Origin: Polyodon spathula
Lineage: Eukaryota; Chordata; Actinopteri; Acipenseriformes; Polyodontidae
DNA length: 64,000 nt
Direction: 5' to 3'
Assembly: GCF_017654505.1 (NCBI RefSeq)
Contig: NC_054538.1
Location: 60,402,684 to 60,466,683 of the forward strand
Under the pieces are notes generated by a model, which was given only the letters and a program-made list of their open reading frames with translations, was not told the DNA's origin and did no database searches. Positions 1 to 12,725 of the stretch are shown here, one piece after another; position 1 is the stretch's first letter; the number at the start of each line of letters is the position of its first letter. The position numbers and the translations under genes were made by a program.

Positions 1-199
1 CCAATAAATACATATGTTCGCAATGATAATAATTTTAATAATAATAATAAGGTTTTCTCTATGTGTGTCGTTTTTATATTTTAATTATGTTAGGGACTAT
101 TTTCCTCAGCAGAAGGTTACCGGGCAAAATATCAGAAGATCAAGTTAAATATAGATTTTAAAGGTTTTTTTTTTTAAAGAGAAAATAAAGAAATAAATT

Positions 200-361
200 A
201 TTTTCTAATAGCGATAGAGCCCTCTCAATTCAGGCTCTACCGTGAGGTAGATGACCTTGGCTTCCTTAGCGCCCTCTCCTTCAGCTTGGGACGCATAACT
301 CCAGTCGCAGTCATCTACCACACAGTAGAGCCCTCATCGATGGACTCTATTGCTTAAATAA
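200..361. mobile_element. Small palindromic MITE, copy 1
   Basis: The ends are inverted copies of each other: agcgatagagccctc near 210-224 and its complement gactctattgctta near 342-356. Inside, ggtagatgac (about 246-255) is matched by gtcatctacc (309-318), so most of the unit can fold. A second, diverged copy lies at 2130-2285 and shares attttctaata at the left and ctattgcttaa at the right. No open frame is present, so it can only be non-autonomous. I could not assign a superfamily; TTAA occurs at the right end but not clearly at the left. Confidence 0.5.
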
Positions 362-2129
362 AATAATATAATATAATATAGGGTAAAACAGTAACGTTAT
401 GCCAAGTGGAAAATATTCCGCTCTACAACCAATAGCACTATCATTGTTGTTAACAAGTTGTTGAATCATTGTGTAATTGATAATAGCAGCCTGTTAAACT
501 TTAGCCTCAAAAGTCCATGTATTTAGCAAACTTTACATATTTCCTATATCCTTTATGTGACTAGAATTTCATTCAGACCCTGTGCATATTTCATAAATGA
601 AAATTAACAAAAACAAATGGAAAAAGGTTGGGAAAAAGGGCTGTCTGAAAGGACTTCACAGCAAGCCTGGATATTATATATGCTGATCTTTTTACAAAGA
701 CGACCTATTTCTACCCCTATCTGGTATCATTTTACACTGAGTGATTTCTGCTTTAAATCACAAGTTCTGTTATTGTATAAGACTATTAATTCTGCTGGGG
801 GAAAGTGGTACAACACTTAACAGTCTCCAGTACAGCTGTAGCGTAATTTACTGTTTAACTTCAAGAAAAGGGACATTTTGTTTAAATTTAAAAATTATAA
901 TGTAGCAATTAAAATAAATCACCTCTTGCACTTGCATTAACCTTGGTTGGTGTTAAGTTCCACAGTGAAAACCCAAAGGACCTGACTGTTTTAAGATTAA
1001 TGTTATCCTTTAAATCAGAGAAAAAAAATTATACAAAAACTCCAGTTGAAAACTATAACAAAAATTCTTTCATTTACAGAAAAAAAAAATATATATATAT
1101 ATTGTCCTCGACAATATTCAAACACTTAATGGACATCGTAAATTTCCCATACATAGCTAAAGTCATAAGTAGTCTCTTGAGATGCAATGAGAAGTGCACA
1201 GGAGTTAACTTTTTTTTTTTATTTTTTTAATACATTTTTTTCAAGAATTACATTTGATAATGAATGTTAACTGCTACAATATTTTGAGGGAAGTCTTGGA
1301 ACAGAATTACCAGTTATATATCACAAGATGGTGGTAGACTAGATCTTAAGTTATACAACAACTGGACACTGCTCTTCTATTGTTTTCTAGGGAGGTCAGC
1401 AGGTCTGAACTGCAAATAAGGCATGGCTAAGAGATGGCCCTAATTAATGACACCTGCTCTAAAAACATTGCTAACTTGCTTACTTAACTAAAGCATAATC
1501 CTTACATTTTTTAAAATCTGAACTTGAAAATTGAAAAAGTATACTGTAGTTGTACTTAATATCTTTTTGGTAACATTCTATATTAAGGTGCCATTTTCAA
1601 ATAGTTTACTAACAATTATTAATTGTTATAGATGTCTAAAAGATATATTGTACTTTATTAATAAGGCATTATATGACATTAGAAAACATTTCAGTATCAT
1701 CAGCCAATCAGCTTCCAGCTCTAGCAGGCTTCTGTCAGACAGTAGATGCCCACTAGAACGTTACAGCATCAACTGGGAATCAAACTTAAAATCAATCCGT
1801 GCAAGTACTGTCTTTTTCATTTTGACTTGACGTGATGAAAACTCAGTTCACCTCTGTTGGACCACAAATATTTTGAAAAAAAAGACACAATTGGTTTAAA
1901 TGTATTTTTACCAACGCCAGCCAATCAATACTTTGCACTGACAAAAGCAACCAATCCTGTACCCGCAACTGCTGAGTCAGCCAATCACAGCCTGTCAGCT
2001 AGACTAGAGCCCATACAGCATCTTTCAACAACAACAAACTGATGCAAAAACTAGTGCTGCATAAAATCATGAAATAAACAAACGGAAACACTTTAAATGT
2101 TTTTTTTTTTCTTTTTTTAACAGATCCAT
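362..2129. other. Unique AT-rich DNA with a cluster of CCAAT boxes
   Basis: No gene or transposable element is recognised. Four CCAAT motifs in the same orientation occur between about 1703 and 1990 (agccaatcagc, agccaatcaatac, caaccaatcctg, agccaatcacagc). They could bind NF-Y, but there is no TATA box, open frame or CpG-rich block beside them, so a promoter call is not justified. The short open frames here have alternative starts and no recognisable domains. Confidence 0.3.
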
Positions 2130-2285
2130 TTTCTAATATCAATAGAACCCTCATAAGAGGGCTTTACCATCTGGTAAAGCCCTTCTTGTTCTGTTAAAAG
2201 CTTCGTCACGGGACATTTAACAGCCGGAGGCAGACCTCACCAGATGGTAAAGCCCTTTTATTTAGGTTCTATTGCTTAAGTAATG
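2130..2285. mobile_element. Small palindromic MITE, copy 2
   Basis: This is a diverged copy of the unit at 200-361, with the end motif atcaatagaaccctc and its inverted partner ggttctattgcttaa (2265-2279). A near-perfect hairpin is at 2159-2182 (arms gggctttacca and tggtaaagccc, 2-base loop), and the same agatggtaaagccc arm returns at about 2242-2256. The unit holds no coding capacity. Confidence 0.5.
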
Positions 2286-4246
2286 TATGGTAATAACAAT
2301 GTTACTACCATTTATTTGGAAACTTTAATTGACAATGGTGTACTATCACCACTACTGTAAGGGTATCAAGGTGTCATTTGAATTATTATAAAATCTAAAA
2401 AATTTGAATTTGCAATTGTATGGTCTGTCACTTTATCTGGTAAGCAATGTTAAAGTTGCTCACGTTTTTGCAGTGTAATTTTGTCTTTGTCATTTGAAGT
2501 TACTGTTTTAACTTCACAGATCAATTTCTAATATTGTGCTGATGTTTTTTTTTTTTTTGTGGAAAAATGAAAATCATTTAAAAAGCTTATAAAAGCAAAT
2601 CCATGTTTTCAAAAGATACAAATTCAGCCTCAGTGAGAGAGTTTTGATTTGTTGTAAATGCCTGTTTATATGAAACTTAATGAAAGTCATTCCACTTTAA
2701 ATAACACCACCCATTGATTAGCATTGAGATTCTGTGAGTCTGATGATGAAATGTTAGTATGTACTTAATAAATTTAAAGTACATCCCAAAATTTTAGAAC
2801 TTTTCCAATGATTTATTACTATCCACATTCCGATCAAGTTGCACTTCTTATTTGCTTGCTTTATGAGCTTACTATGACACATTATGGCTTACTAATAAAA
2901 ATATTTGTTCAAGTTTCTATTACTCATATGTTTTCATAAAGAAGACAAATGCATGTTAATGTTAAAATTATATTTCTATTTTAAAAACACATGATGCAAT
3001 ATTTACTTGGAAGTATTTAGTCATTTTTATTTAACATTCTCAGTAAAGAAGAGGACCAGGGGTTACCACAGCCAGTATGCAAAAGGACTAATACAAGGAA
3101 GGCAGCTTTAGGCAGCACACACTTAATAACCAGAAGCAATCTTCTCCATGGCAACATATAAATTACTGTGCTTTCTGCCTATGGGCCTGTGTCATTCCTT
3201 GAAAAAAAAACTGAAAGAGTATAACTACAATTATGTGTACATATTGTCAAAATAAATCTTGTCAAGATCGTACTGGATATCTTATTAAAGATACAGTAGA
3301 CACAATATTAAAGGCTTTCAGTGCAGTCACACTTTGAAGTATTTAACATTGAGTAAAGTCCTCATCTGATGTTTATAGGAATATGCAACTGGCAATAACA
3401 GGTCTTTATTTGAAGTGAGAGCCGAGTTTGCCCCAGTTTTCCTGTGAGGTAATCTCAATGTTTAAATGTAAAGGCTTGAAACAACTAAAAATAATAATTT
3501 ATCAACTTTATGAATGTGTTTTTTTTTATTTGATTGAATGAAAACAAACACTGTCCCCACTTCAGAAGTGTAAGAACTCTGCCAGAACTTTCATATGAAT
3601 AAAAGTTTAATTCATTGTTGATATTGCACTATTGCTTACTGTAAAAAAAAAAAGATTACCTTATGAAGGGTTACCTTCAGTACATTCAAATATATAGCAT
3701 CACAGTGTAATACAACTTGATGTAATCTGTATGGGTTTTTGCCCTTAAGGAGATAGGTGATGAACTTTTCTTAAAACAGCATAGAGTGATAAACCCAGAA
3801 ACAAAGGCATGGCTGCTGGCTATGGAACAACTGAAATAGGAGACTTTCTGTGGTATGGGATCAGGGATGGGGTAATTGTTTAACCAGACAGAGGTGTTTT
3901 CCTTAGGAATAAAAACAACCCACCTTGTCATTAAGACCCTCCCTAAGCAAGGAAGGATAAAGGGTAGTTTGTATTAAAATAGCTCTTTTTTTTCTGCCTC
4001 GGGGTAATCTTTGTTTCATAGGTGTTTTGTAAAGAAGGCAATTCTGAGAAAATACCACAGTAACGAACCAGAAGAAACACACATAATGTAATTTCCTCAC
4101 TTGCCTTTTTTACTCCTAAGACTGTCAAATTAAGATACATAATTTGTTGTTGTTTTTTGCTTTTACTTTTCTAAAACTGGTGCAAATGTAATATGGAATA
4201 AAAAATAGTTATTTGCATTTATTTATGTATTGTATTTCTGAATATA
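2286..4246. other. Unique AT-rich DNA, no gene seen
   Basis: Nothing is recognised here apart from short homopolymers (T run near 2547-2558, A run near 3643-3653). Two overlapping reverse open frames near 3686-4140 lack any known domain and look like chance frames. Confidence 0.3.
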
Positions 4247-4379
4247 CAGTGGTTTGCAGAAATATTCACCCCCTACCAATAATGTCACGTTTTGTTGATT
4301 TAGAAATAATTTATGCACAGTTTTTCAAACAAGCTTTTTTTTATGAAAATCTGTAGAGGTTAAACTGAACAGTTCTGAT

Positions 4380-4843
4380 AAGTTTGTTGGGGATCTTTGA
4401 TGGACTGCAATCTTCAAGTCTCGTCATAAATTTGCGATTGGATTCAAGTCAGGACTTTGACTGGGCCACTCAAGAACATTAATTCTCTTCTTGTTCAACC
4501 ACTCCAGTGTGGCTTTGGATTTGTGTTTCGGGTCATTGTCCTGCTGAAATGAGAATTTTCTCCCCAGTTTCAGTCTTGGTTGACTCAAACAGGTTTTCCT
4601 CAAGGATTCGCCTGCACTTTACACCATCCATTCTCCCCTCTATCCTGGCAAACTTCACAGTCCCTGCTGAAGAGAAGCATTCCCACAACATGATGCTGCC
4701 ACCACCATGCTTGACAGTTGGAATGGTGTGGACTGGGTGATGTGTAGTGTTGGGCTTGCATCAGACACACTGCTTGGAATTTTGACTGAAAAGTTCAACT
4801 TTGTCTTTTAGACTTGTGTTGAGGTGTACAGATGTCACAGTGA

Positions 4844-4920
<77 letters not shown>

Positions 4921-5121
4921 CAAACTCCATACGTACTTTAAGATGAGGCTTTTTTTTAGTAATGGCTTCTTTCTTGCCACCCGTCCATACAGGCCAGCTT
5001 TGTGTAGGTACCGGCTTATTGTTGATGTGTGAACATTGACTCCCATCTCAGACACAGAATTTTGCAGATCTCTCAAGGTCATTGTTGGCTTCAGAGTGAC
5101 ATGTGTAGATTCTACATGCAA
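4380..5121 (-). pseudogene. Tc1 transposase remnant
   Basis: Reading the minus strand from 5121, the frame matches the second half of a Tc1 paired-type DNA-binding domain, including ISRYLHKAGLYGRVARKKP. It then runs into a (TA)n array (4846-4918), which breaks the gene. Beyond the array, pieces in shifted frames match the catalytic domain: GGGSIMLWECFS near 4690, DPKHKS near 4530 and [11 protein letters not shown] near 4450. These mark the second catalytic Asp region and the approach to the third acidic residue. In life the enzyme cuts and pastes the element through the TIRs. Here it cannot be functional because of stops, frame changes, the deletion and the microsatellite. Confidence 0.85.
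4846..4918. repeat. (TA)n microsatellite inside the Tc1 element
   Basis: An uninterrupted alternating TA array of about 73 bp sits between the DNA-binding and catalytic parts of the transposase remnant. Confidence 0.98.
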
Positions 5122-5213
5122 AGTCTAATTTGAAAGCGTTGTGGAGTATGCTCAGGTTTCCAACAAAATGCGAAAAGTTTGCAGCAGGGTGAATACTTCT
5201 GCAAACCACTGTA

Positions 5214-6145
5214 TATGGCAAAAGTACAAAGCATTATCTTTTATCTTCAGTTTGAAGATGAATAATAACATTTCATACACTTACATACTGTGACATGAGA
5301 CCAAAACTACTTATTCCACCCATCTAGTTCCTAACTACATTTGACCTCAGCAGTGTTTTTGGGGTTAAAGCATGTTACCCCTGAAAGCACGTCAGTCAAT
5401 AGGGGAAGCAGCTGGTTGGTTAAAAGGTGTTGAAATCGACCAAAGAAGACCAAAACTACCTGAAAGCATGCTTTGCAAATAGAGATTTCTTTAACCAAGT
5501 GTAGTGCCAGAAAATCACATTTTAAAAAGAAAATACATGTTTATTTTGTAACATGTCTAACTATAATGGCACATTTGTATTTACTGCACAGTAAAGGTAA
5601 CATTTATAAAATTATTTTTCTACAGATACTTTAAGTAAAATAAGTTCAGCCAACAGGGTCTGCTGTAGATAGTAATTTGTGAATGAAATATCACATAACA
5701 GTAAAATTCTTCTTACTAAATATGTGAAATAATGTGATACTGCTTACAAATGTATGATTTTACAACCAGAAATACACATATTTCAACACTTATGTATTTA
5801 TTGATAACTACCCACAAGTTATAGACATCATCAAAATCAGAGTGGCTTTTGCAGTAAAAGCTGAATTAGCAAAACAAAAATGTAGAATGCATAAAACTTT
5901 TTTTTAAATTTAAATATTTACTGTATTCAGAACTGTAGTGCTTTTTGTGGATTTGAGTAAACTTTGCTGAATAGATCATGTGGGAAACCTGTGCGTTGTT
6001 TCATTATTCATCATGACTAATAGTTCAATTATAATTTCATATAGCACAATCGTCACATTTTTTCTCCTCTGCTCTACAAAAGGGGCTTAAGGCAGAACAC
6101 TCATGCAGACCATTTCAACACTGAATGGTTATTATATTGACAGAT

Positions 6146-6184
<39 letters not shown>

Positions 6185-6927
6185 TGAACAATTTCATCAA
6201 TATGCCAGGGCCTGTTTGTTGGTAACAACCTAAGGGCAGATTCCCGTCACATTCTAGGCCCAGGCCTAACACCCTGCATGAGTTTTGTTTTTAAAGATGC
6301 TCCAGGTATGTTAAGAATCTCTAGTTTTGTGACAGCTGTCTTCAAAATCCTATGCCAAATCCTGCATTACCTGCAGAAACAAGCAATGGATTTAGAAGAT
6401 TAGTCCTCAAGGTTTGAGCTGCCCTTGATGCAGCCCACTTTCCAACAGCATTACAGGCTGGAGTTCCAGGTTACTGGAGTGCTGTGACAGCTGCAGAATT
6501 GGGACTATTGATTGGGATGAAATGGAAAGTGTTTAATCAGCCTTTAATTGGGAATCAGGAAGGGGGTGAGATGCTTTAAAAAAAAAAAAACCTCAGGGTT
6601 ACAAACTGCTAAATTCTTGCTATGCTCCTCTGCCAAATTTAAATTTAAACTCTTACTGTATCAGCTAAAACATTTTCATGTTTCACTTGTTTTAGCACAT
6701 TAATAGTTAGTCTTATTAGAAAGTGTTAAAATGTCTTGAAGACATTTTAAAAGTTTAAAAGAGTACAAGAAGTTACCCTGCCAAGACATACAGTATAGCT
6801 GTAGCATAGATAGAAAACTTAACATGGTACATGCAGTGACTGAAGGGGATATTGGATGTGATTTACAGTTTTACCAGATTTTAACACACAACACTGCATT
6901 CAATCCATTTTAATTGCATACTGTATT
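5214..6927. other. Unique AT-rich DNA, no gene seen
   Basis: No gene or recognisable element. A long T homopolymer lies at about 6149-6181 and could be the tail of an unrecognised reverse-strand retroelement. Confidence 0.3.
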
Positions 6928-7512
6928 TGTGGCAGGATTGTTGAGTGGATGATGTATCCAAACCAGGAAACTGATACAGACACACAGACAAGTACTACAA
7001 GTTGAAGTAAATAAACAGGGTACACAAAACAACACTCACAGAGCAAAATAAACGTTTAAACAAAACCCACCTTGCCCACTGACACCAAACAAAAAGGCAC
7101 AATGGCCAAAACAAAAAGACAGGTGCACAAACACTGTTACAAAACAAGTACCATGCTAGCATGAATAGCAATTGTTTTACTTTTCACTTTCGGTTTCGTT
7201 CTCTTTACCTTACGTTCCGCCTCTGGACAACCCCACCCTGCTCAGCCAAAAATGCAGGTTTTTATACATGTGACCATCTCCAGATTAGTAATATATATTA
7301 TCAAACTGGAAGTGGTCGACAGACAATCTGTTAATTAATTCGCTGCCGACTGCATTCTCATGAGATGTGTGGCAGAGACGAGCTGCTGCAATCGCCTCTG
7401 CCAGACCACATCCAAACCAAATAATAATACATTAACTCACCTGTTCTTAAATAATCCCAAACAATACAATTAAATAATACAATACATCAAGACAAATCAC
7501 CTCAATGCCACA
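6928..7512 (-). mobile_element. Solo LTR, family 3 (reverse)
   Basis: Read on the minus strand the unit starts TGTGGCATTG and ends CCTGCCACA. A TATA box (tgtataaaaacctgc, complement near 7255-7270) follows a block, ctaatctggagatggtcac, that is almost identical to the block upstream of the TATA box in the LTR at 54556-55128. No gag or pol frame lies beside it, so it is a solo LTR. I could not identify a clear target duplication. Confidence 0.65.
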
Positions 7513-10500
7513 CTTTCAAATAGTTGCACAACAGGTTCTCATAATGTACACTGCATTAGTTTCTGTATTTTGTAAATATAAAATGTAGACTTTTCCAGAT
7601 AGCACTGTGAAGACAGCAACAATAAGGTCTACTTTGTAATTGTGACATTATTTTTTCTTTACATTCTACAGAAATCAATATTGATTATTAGTCACCCTCA
7701 CAATATTTTTGATAGACCATTTCTCAATCTGCTTCAAGATCTCATTTTGTTTTTTAAAATATTTCTTTTAATAGAAATATTTTACTTGAAAGGTTTTGGA
7801 GTGGCATTTTATCTAACATAAGAAATCCAACTTTGCCATTTTGTGCATTCACCCTGTAGAAGGACTAATCTTTCTTGTGCTGTATCTAAGATACTGTGTG
7901 TTGTTTTATTTACAGGCTGTTTCCCCAGTGACACCAGATGCAAATAGTTTAGATTGCAATTTGTGTCATCGGGGAAACGCCAGCTTGCCATGCACATATT
8001 TTGTAAATAAATCTCCATTGTGAAAATGGATGAAACATTTCCCTTATTAGAACATTAAACAGCTGCCCTGCCAAAGAATTAGGTAAGACAATATAAAACT
8101 GTTTTCAACAGTCACAATTCAGTATGACTAGACTCATATGCATGCAAAAGTTGCCTGTCATTTAAACTACTAGATGCCTGTTCCATTTTGCATTGATAAT
8201 TGAAACGCTAAGATGAGGGGGAATAATGCAGGTGGACAGGTTCTACAAAGATCTAGCCATTTTTAATAGCTGTTTCAGGAATTGCTTTTGAAATTATCAT
8301 TCATTTGGCATTATCTGTGAATTGCACATTTAGTCATTTAAGCAAAGTCAAGAGGGAGAGAACGAGTTAAGGGAAAGTTGTTACAAAGAGGAGTCAGATT
8401 GTCAGAGGGGAATCAGTCTCTACACAAGGCATGAAATGCACAATGATGGACAATTATGTTACATATAGAAACCCTGAAAAGCTCCATAGAAAATAACTTT
8501 GACCATAACAACTTATTTCATCTAATTTAATTCCCTTATCATGTATTCAGCCAGTGTCAAGTCCTGAATAAGATTTTTTAAATGTCCTTTAAATGGAGCT
8601 AATGTTTTTCCACTGGGCCATTATTCTGTGCCCTATGTGGAGAGCAGCTAATATCTGCAATCATAACTGCAGGGACTTGTTGTCAAGTTTAACTTCTGGT
8701 TAGCACTGGGAGCAGAATTAAATACAATTTGAGACTTCCACTTTAAATAGAATTTCATTCTGTACTGAACATCTTTACCCAACCCTTGGGAACAAACGCA
8801 GTTCGGCTGAAACACTGTTAAATGGTGCAATTTCTCTTTTCTATGGAGAAAAATCCTGAATGCGAGGGTTTAATGATGTTTTGAGTCCTGGTGAGTCTTT
8901 ATTAGCTACATGGTACAATAACTTACCAGTAGAAACAGTTCTAAAGCTGACTACTGCTACGAAAAAACTACTGTTAAGGTATACTGTAAATATATTGAAA
9001 CAAGTCAGTAGGCGAAAAAAATCCTCTAGGAGGATTACTGTAGCTCTGTAAACCATTACATGGCAATTTTATTAAAGGCAGCCCCTTAAACAGGTTACTT
9101 CCCATAAGGTGTTCAATGTGCAGCATATACAAGGTCCTAACAACCTTGTCTGAATACTTAAATAGTTAATATTCTCATTAATTGCCCCCTAAACAGCTAT
9201 ATTAATTAACACACTTGATAGCTTTCAGAATTGGGTAATTATTAGAAAGCCTAACTTTGACACAAATACAGGTCTTACATCAAATTATAACTGCATCAGA
9301 ACTGTATCATTAGTGATGCAGTTCTGCAAAAAGACTTTTGCCTGAGAGACCAAATCTACCATTCACAGATAAAGACAACATTATCTAGTTTCCTAACAGT
9401 ATTCCTGTAGCAGTAATTAAAATGCCTGGGCATTTGTAGTGCCTGCCCATGTGCATTATCCCCCCTTCATCTTAACAATTCAATTATTGCAGGTGTGTGA
9501 TGCATGTACTGAGGTCTAAAGAGTAAAACTGGATTTTGACTGGAGTTTAACATTGTCTTGCTGTGTCACCTAATTTCTTCAACATCTGTTTAATATTCCA
9601 GTCAGAGAAATCTCTGTCATTTATCTCAATGCAAATTTGTTTACAAAACCTGTTATAATATTGCAATGAGGTATTGTGAAGTAATCAAATGCAGAGCCTA
9701 AAGATGCATCCCTGTCTCCAGAGGGTTAGCACAGACTGACATTGAAACATGCTGATGTTATCTTTTAATATTAAGAGGAATTACCACTTTAAACAAGAAA
9801 CATGCAAAGCTGTCATGCCCGCAGGGCAGTGTTATTTATCAGAAACTGATTGGGGAGTCTCTGGTTACGCTGGCAGCCGAGCCAAGCTCTGGATTTGCCT
9901 ATCGCTAAATCAGGGCACCGCTGAATGAACAATAACTCCAGGTCTTCCTCCTGCAGCTTTGTTCTGTGGAATTAGATACTACTTTGACAAATTAGAGAAG
10001 CCCCCTGCCCCACTGTCCAGAGAGCAGTACAGTCGCCTCATTATTCCTCGTCCTTCTGAAGTCCTGCAGTGTCAGAGGCATCAATGGTGAGCCGTATGTA
10101 GCAGTGTACTTTTAATAAGCCCAGTCTGTCAGCACTGGATTCCAATGGTCACACAAACCTTTCTAATCCAGAGAGTCATCTGCCTTTCCATCAGATTCAG
10201 CTTCTATGAAGTAGCCGCTCACCTGAAATAAATATTCCCTTTGTTTACAGTTTACCAGCCAGGTCATTCATGCCGTGAAGAATCTACATTCTCCTTAAAC
10301 CAGCTCTTACTGATTTAAGACTTTTAGATAACGTGAGAGAGCAATGAAGACTTATAAAATATATTTGAAAAGATATGTTTGCTGGACCAAAACCAATGGC
10401 TTCATAAAAAGCAATGCTGTGATGAGCAGGATGTGTAGGATGTGTAATAGCAGATGAATGCCAGTATGTGGGTAACTAAGAAAACACATGTCAGTATGTG

Positions 10501-11825
10501 GGTAACTAAGAAAATAAAATAGTTCAGCACATAATAGGTGGGCTAGGTATCTTTTCCTCAGTTGCTGGTTTAATTAATGAATCAGCAGGGGGAGCTACTA
10601 GTACAGTTTTTGAGAGACACTTCTTTTTGCCTGCCTCTTCTCTGCCATCCCTACCCACAAAATACACAAATATCTACCACCCATCATCAGTAAGATTAAG
10701 CAGACACATGCAGTGTAAAACAATTTGCCACAGAGATTATAGCTGCAGTTCCTATAGCCTTCACATAATTTCTGTTCTTACTTACATTTCTACTGGAATA
10801 CTATAAAAAATACTATTATCTTAAATAAATCCTAGCTACTACATTAGCTGAACCACAGGATTATCATCAATGGCAATACAAGGTATTTGCTGGTATGAGC
10901 ACAAAGCTTCTGAAATGGAACCATGGTACTGATTATCAGTGTGCATTGGTTAATACCATTGTGAAACTTTTGGTATGTCAAAATATAAGATTGCTACCAC
11001 TGTGGCACTTTTGTATCATTGCCGCAATACAGTCATTGTCATTGGAGTGCCACTGCATTGCCATTGAAGACATTTAGTTAAGGTAAGTGCACATCTGCTT
11101 CTTACTCGTCTTGTCCAAAAATAGGCCTTCTTAGTAGTTTAAACATTAGAGGTTCAATTACAATAAGTGAGTGTTAATCTTTGTAATAAACGTCAACCAG
11201 GGAAAATGTCCTCCCACGCATAATAGAAGGAGAGTAATAAGGGCAGTATATAAATATATAAGGAGCGTAATTATATTGCACAACCAACATCAGCTGAAGC
11301 AATGCGTTTTTGCATGCAATGAATCCAAGATCAATCCTTACACTTAGACGTAATTACAAGTAAATGATTATGTTATGTGACAGAAAAATGTCTGTAGATA
11401 TTCTGAGTATACAGGTCTTTATAGCCCTTATACCTATGGGAGGCTGGCGCTAGTGGCTGTGTTTGGAGTCTGCTTTTACACATATTCACATGGTGAACAT
11501 TAGATGATATGCCGCACAGGGAATTCATAGTGCTTTAGTCTTCACAACATATCTGATATGACATTACTCCTCTGAAACCAAAGGACAGATCAGAGTAGCT
11601 TTGCAAGGGTCTGATAAAGTCATTTTAGGTTGTTTCCCTTTATCCAACCTGGAAGCTGCTCTAAATGACAGAATGATTGGGACCTGGAGAAATGTTAGTT
11701 TTATCAGGGTATTATCTATAATAGGGTTCTGAAATTTGCTGTATCAGCATAATGAAGAAACACCCATTTTAAACATCAATATACAGTGCTTTTATGAAGA
11801 TTACTTCACATTGATCAACATTAAA
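7513..11825. other. Mostly unique DNA
   Basis: No gene is recognised. A 30-bp direct duplication (cagtatgtgggtaactaaga) lies at 10462-10514. The stretch at 9740-10300 is described separately as possibly conserved. The open frame at 7841-8023 follows a splice-acceptor-like tttacag but shows no known domain, and no partner exons are visible. Confidence 0.3.
9740..10300. other. Possible conserved non-coding block
   Basis: This block is less AT-rich than its surroundings, has no microsatellite, no element ends and no long frame, and reads as complex unique sequence (for example ggctggcagcc-like and taccactttaaaca-like stretches). In vertebrate gene-poor regions such blocks are often enhancers. 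This is inference from composition only; alignment to other fish is needed. Confidence 0.2.
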
Positions 11826-12049
11826 CGTGAATTAATCTAGTGCAATTTCCCATGCTCACATATTATTACATTTTACTTGCACGTGAAGTGCTGTGCAATC
11901 CTTGTGCCTAAATACAAATATACACTTTAAACACTTGTGTGCATAACCCATATTATATCCTGTGTACCAACTACAATACACCAACATTAATACACTACAT
12001 ACAACATAAAATACAAAGAAATAGCAAAGGGGCGGGGCACTTTGCCACA
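11826..12049 (-). mobile_element. LTR fragment, family 2 (reverse)
   Basis: Read in reverse this begins TGTGGCAAAGTGCC at 12049 and matches the first 220 or so bases of the LTR at 12122-12725. The rest of the LTR is absent. With the forward copy it forms a long inverted repeat with a 72-bp spacer. Confidence 0.65.
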
Positions 12050-12121
12050 CCCCCTCATCAGTTTCACTCCCAAAGTCGTATAATGATTGTTTCAAAATAC
12101 AGCAGTTTATATGTAGCTACG

Positions 12122-12725
12122 TGTGACGAAGTGTCCTGCCCCTTTATGTGTATTAGTGTTTTATGTTGTATGTAGTGTGTTAATGTCGGTGTTTATGTAT
12201 AAAATACACAGGATATAAATATGGGTTACGAGTGTTTAAAATGTATATTTGTATTTAGACACGAGGATTGCACAGCACTTCACTTGCAGGTAAAATGTAA
12301 TATGTGAGCACGGGGAATTGGACTTTATTAATTTGCATGCAGATGTACCGAGACTCCAATTGAATGATTGATTAGCAATTGAGTCTCAGTACAGCTGCAT
12401 AAAAGCAACATGTTTTCACTCACTCAGGGTTGTGTGTTCGGTGAGTGGAGAATGGGTGGGGAGAAGGAGAAAACAAAAAGAGAAGTAAAACGAAATAATT
12501 AATTTAACTCACCGTGTTTGTCTGTTTGTCCGCTGTTTGTTTACTGTTTTGTTGTATTGTTCCTCTATTTTATTTGGCGTCAAGTGCTGTGTGCTGTTTT
12601 GTTTAAACCTTTTTGTTTCATTAAAACACTGAGTACAGTCATTGCATCTCAGTTTCAACCCCAGCACTGCCTGCTTGTGCTATTCTTTCTGGCCTGACGT
12701 CACCCCTACAGCCAGCCTGTTCATA
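12122..12725 (+). mobile_element. Solo LTR, family 2 (forward)
   Basis: The unit starts TGTGACGAAGTGTCC and ends near cagcctgttca. A TATA-like gcataaaagc lies at about 12399-12408, and cattaaaacactg near 12620 may be the polyadenylation signal. The 3' part (ggcctgacgtcacccctac) recurs in reverse at 39300 and, diverged, at the end of the LTR at 54556-55128. There is no internal coding region, so it is a solo LTR or fragment. Confidence 0.65.

Larger units (their letters stand above)
4247..5211 (-). mobile_element. Tc1-like DNA transposon, internally deleted
   Basis: The element is bounded by near-perfect inverted repeats (cagtggtttgcagaa at 4247; complement ending at 5211) and by TA on both sides (4245-4246, 5212-5213), the usual Tc1/mariner target duplication. 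The transposase remnant is on the minus strand. At 965 bp it is well short of the roughly 1.6 kb usual for fish Tc1 elements. The first DNA-binding helix-turn-helix and the region around the first catalytic Asp are missing, and a (TA)n array occupies the gap. Confidence 0.9.

Noticed and set aside
4507..4740. Forward frame at 4507-4740 and 55914-56138
   Set aside because: Both are antisense to Tc1 transposase catalytic domains.
7841..8023. Possible host exon after a tttacag splice-acceptor-like site
   Set aside because: No known domain, no partner exons, and the stop follows quickly. Kept only as a note.
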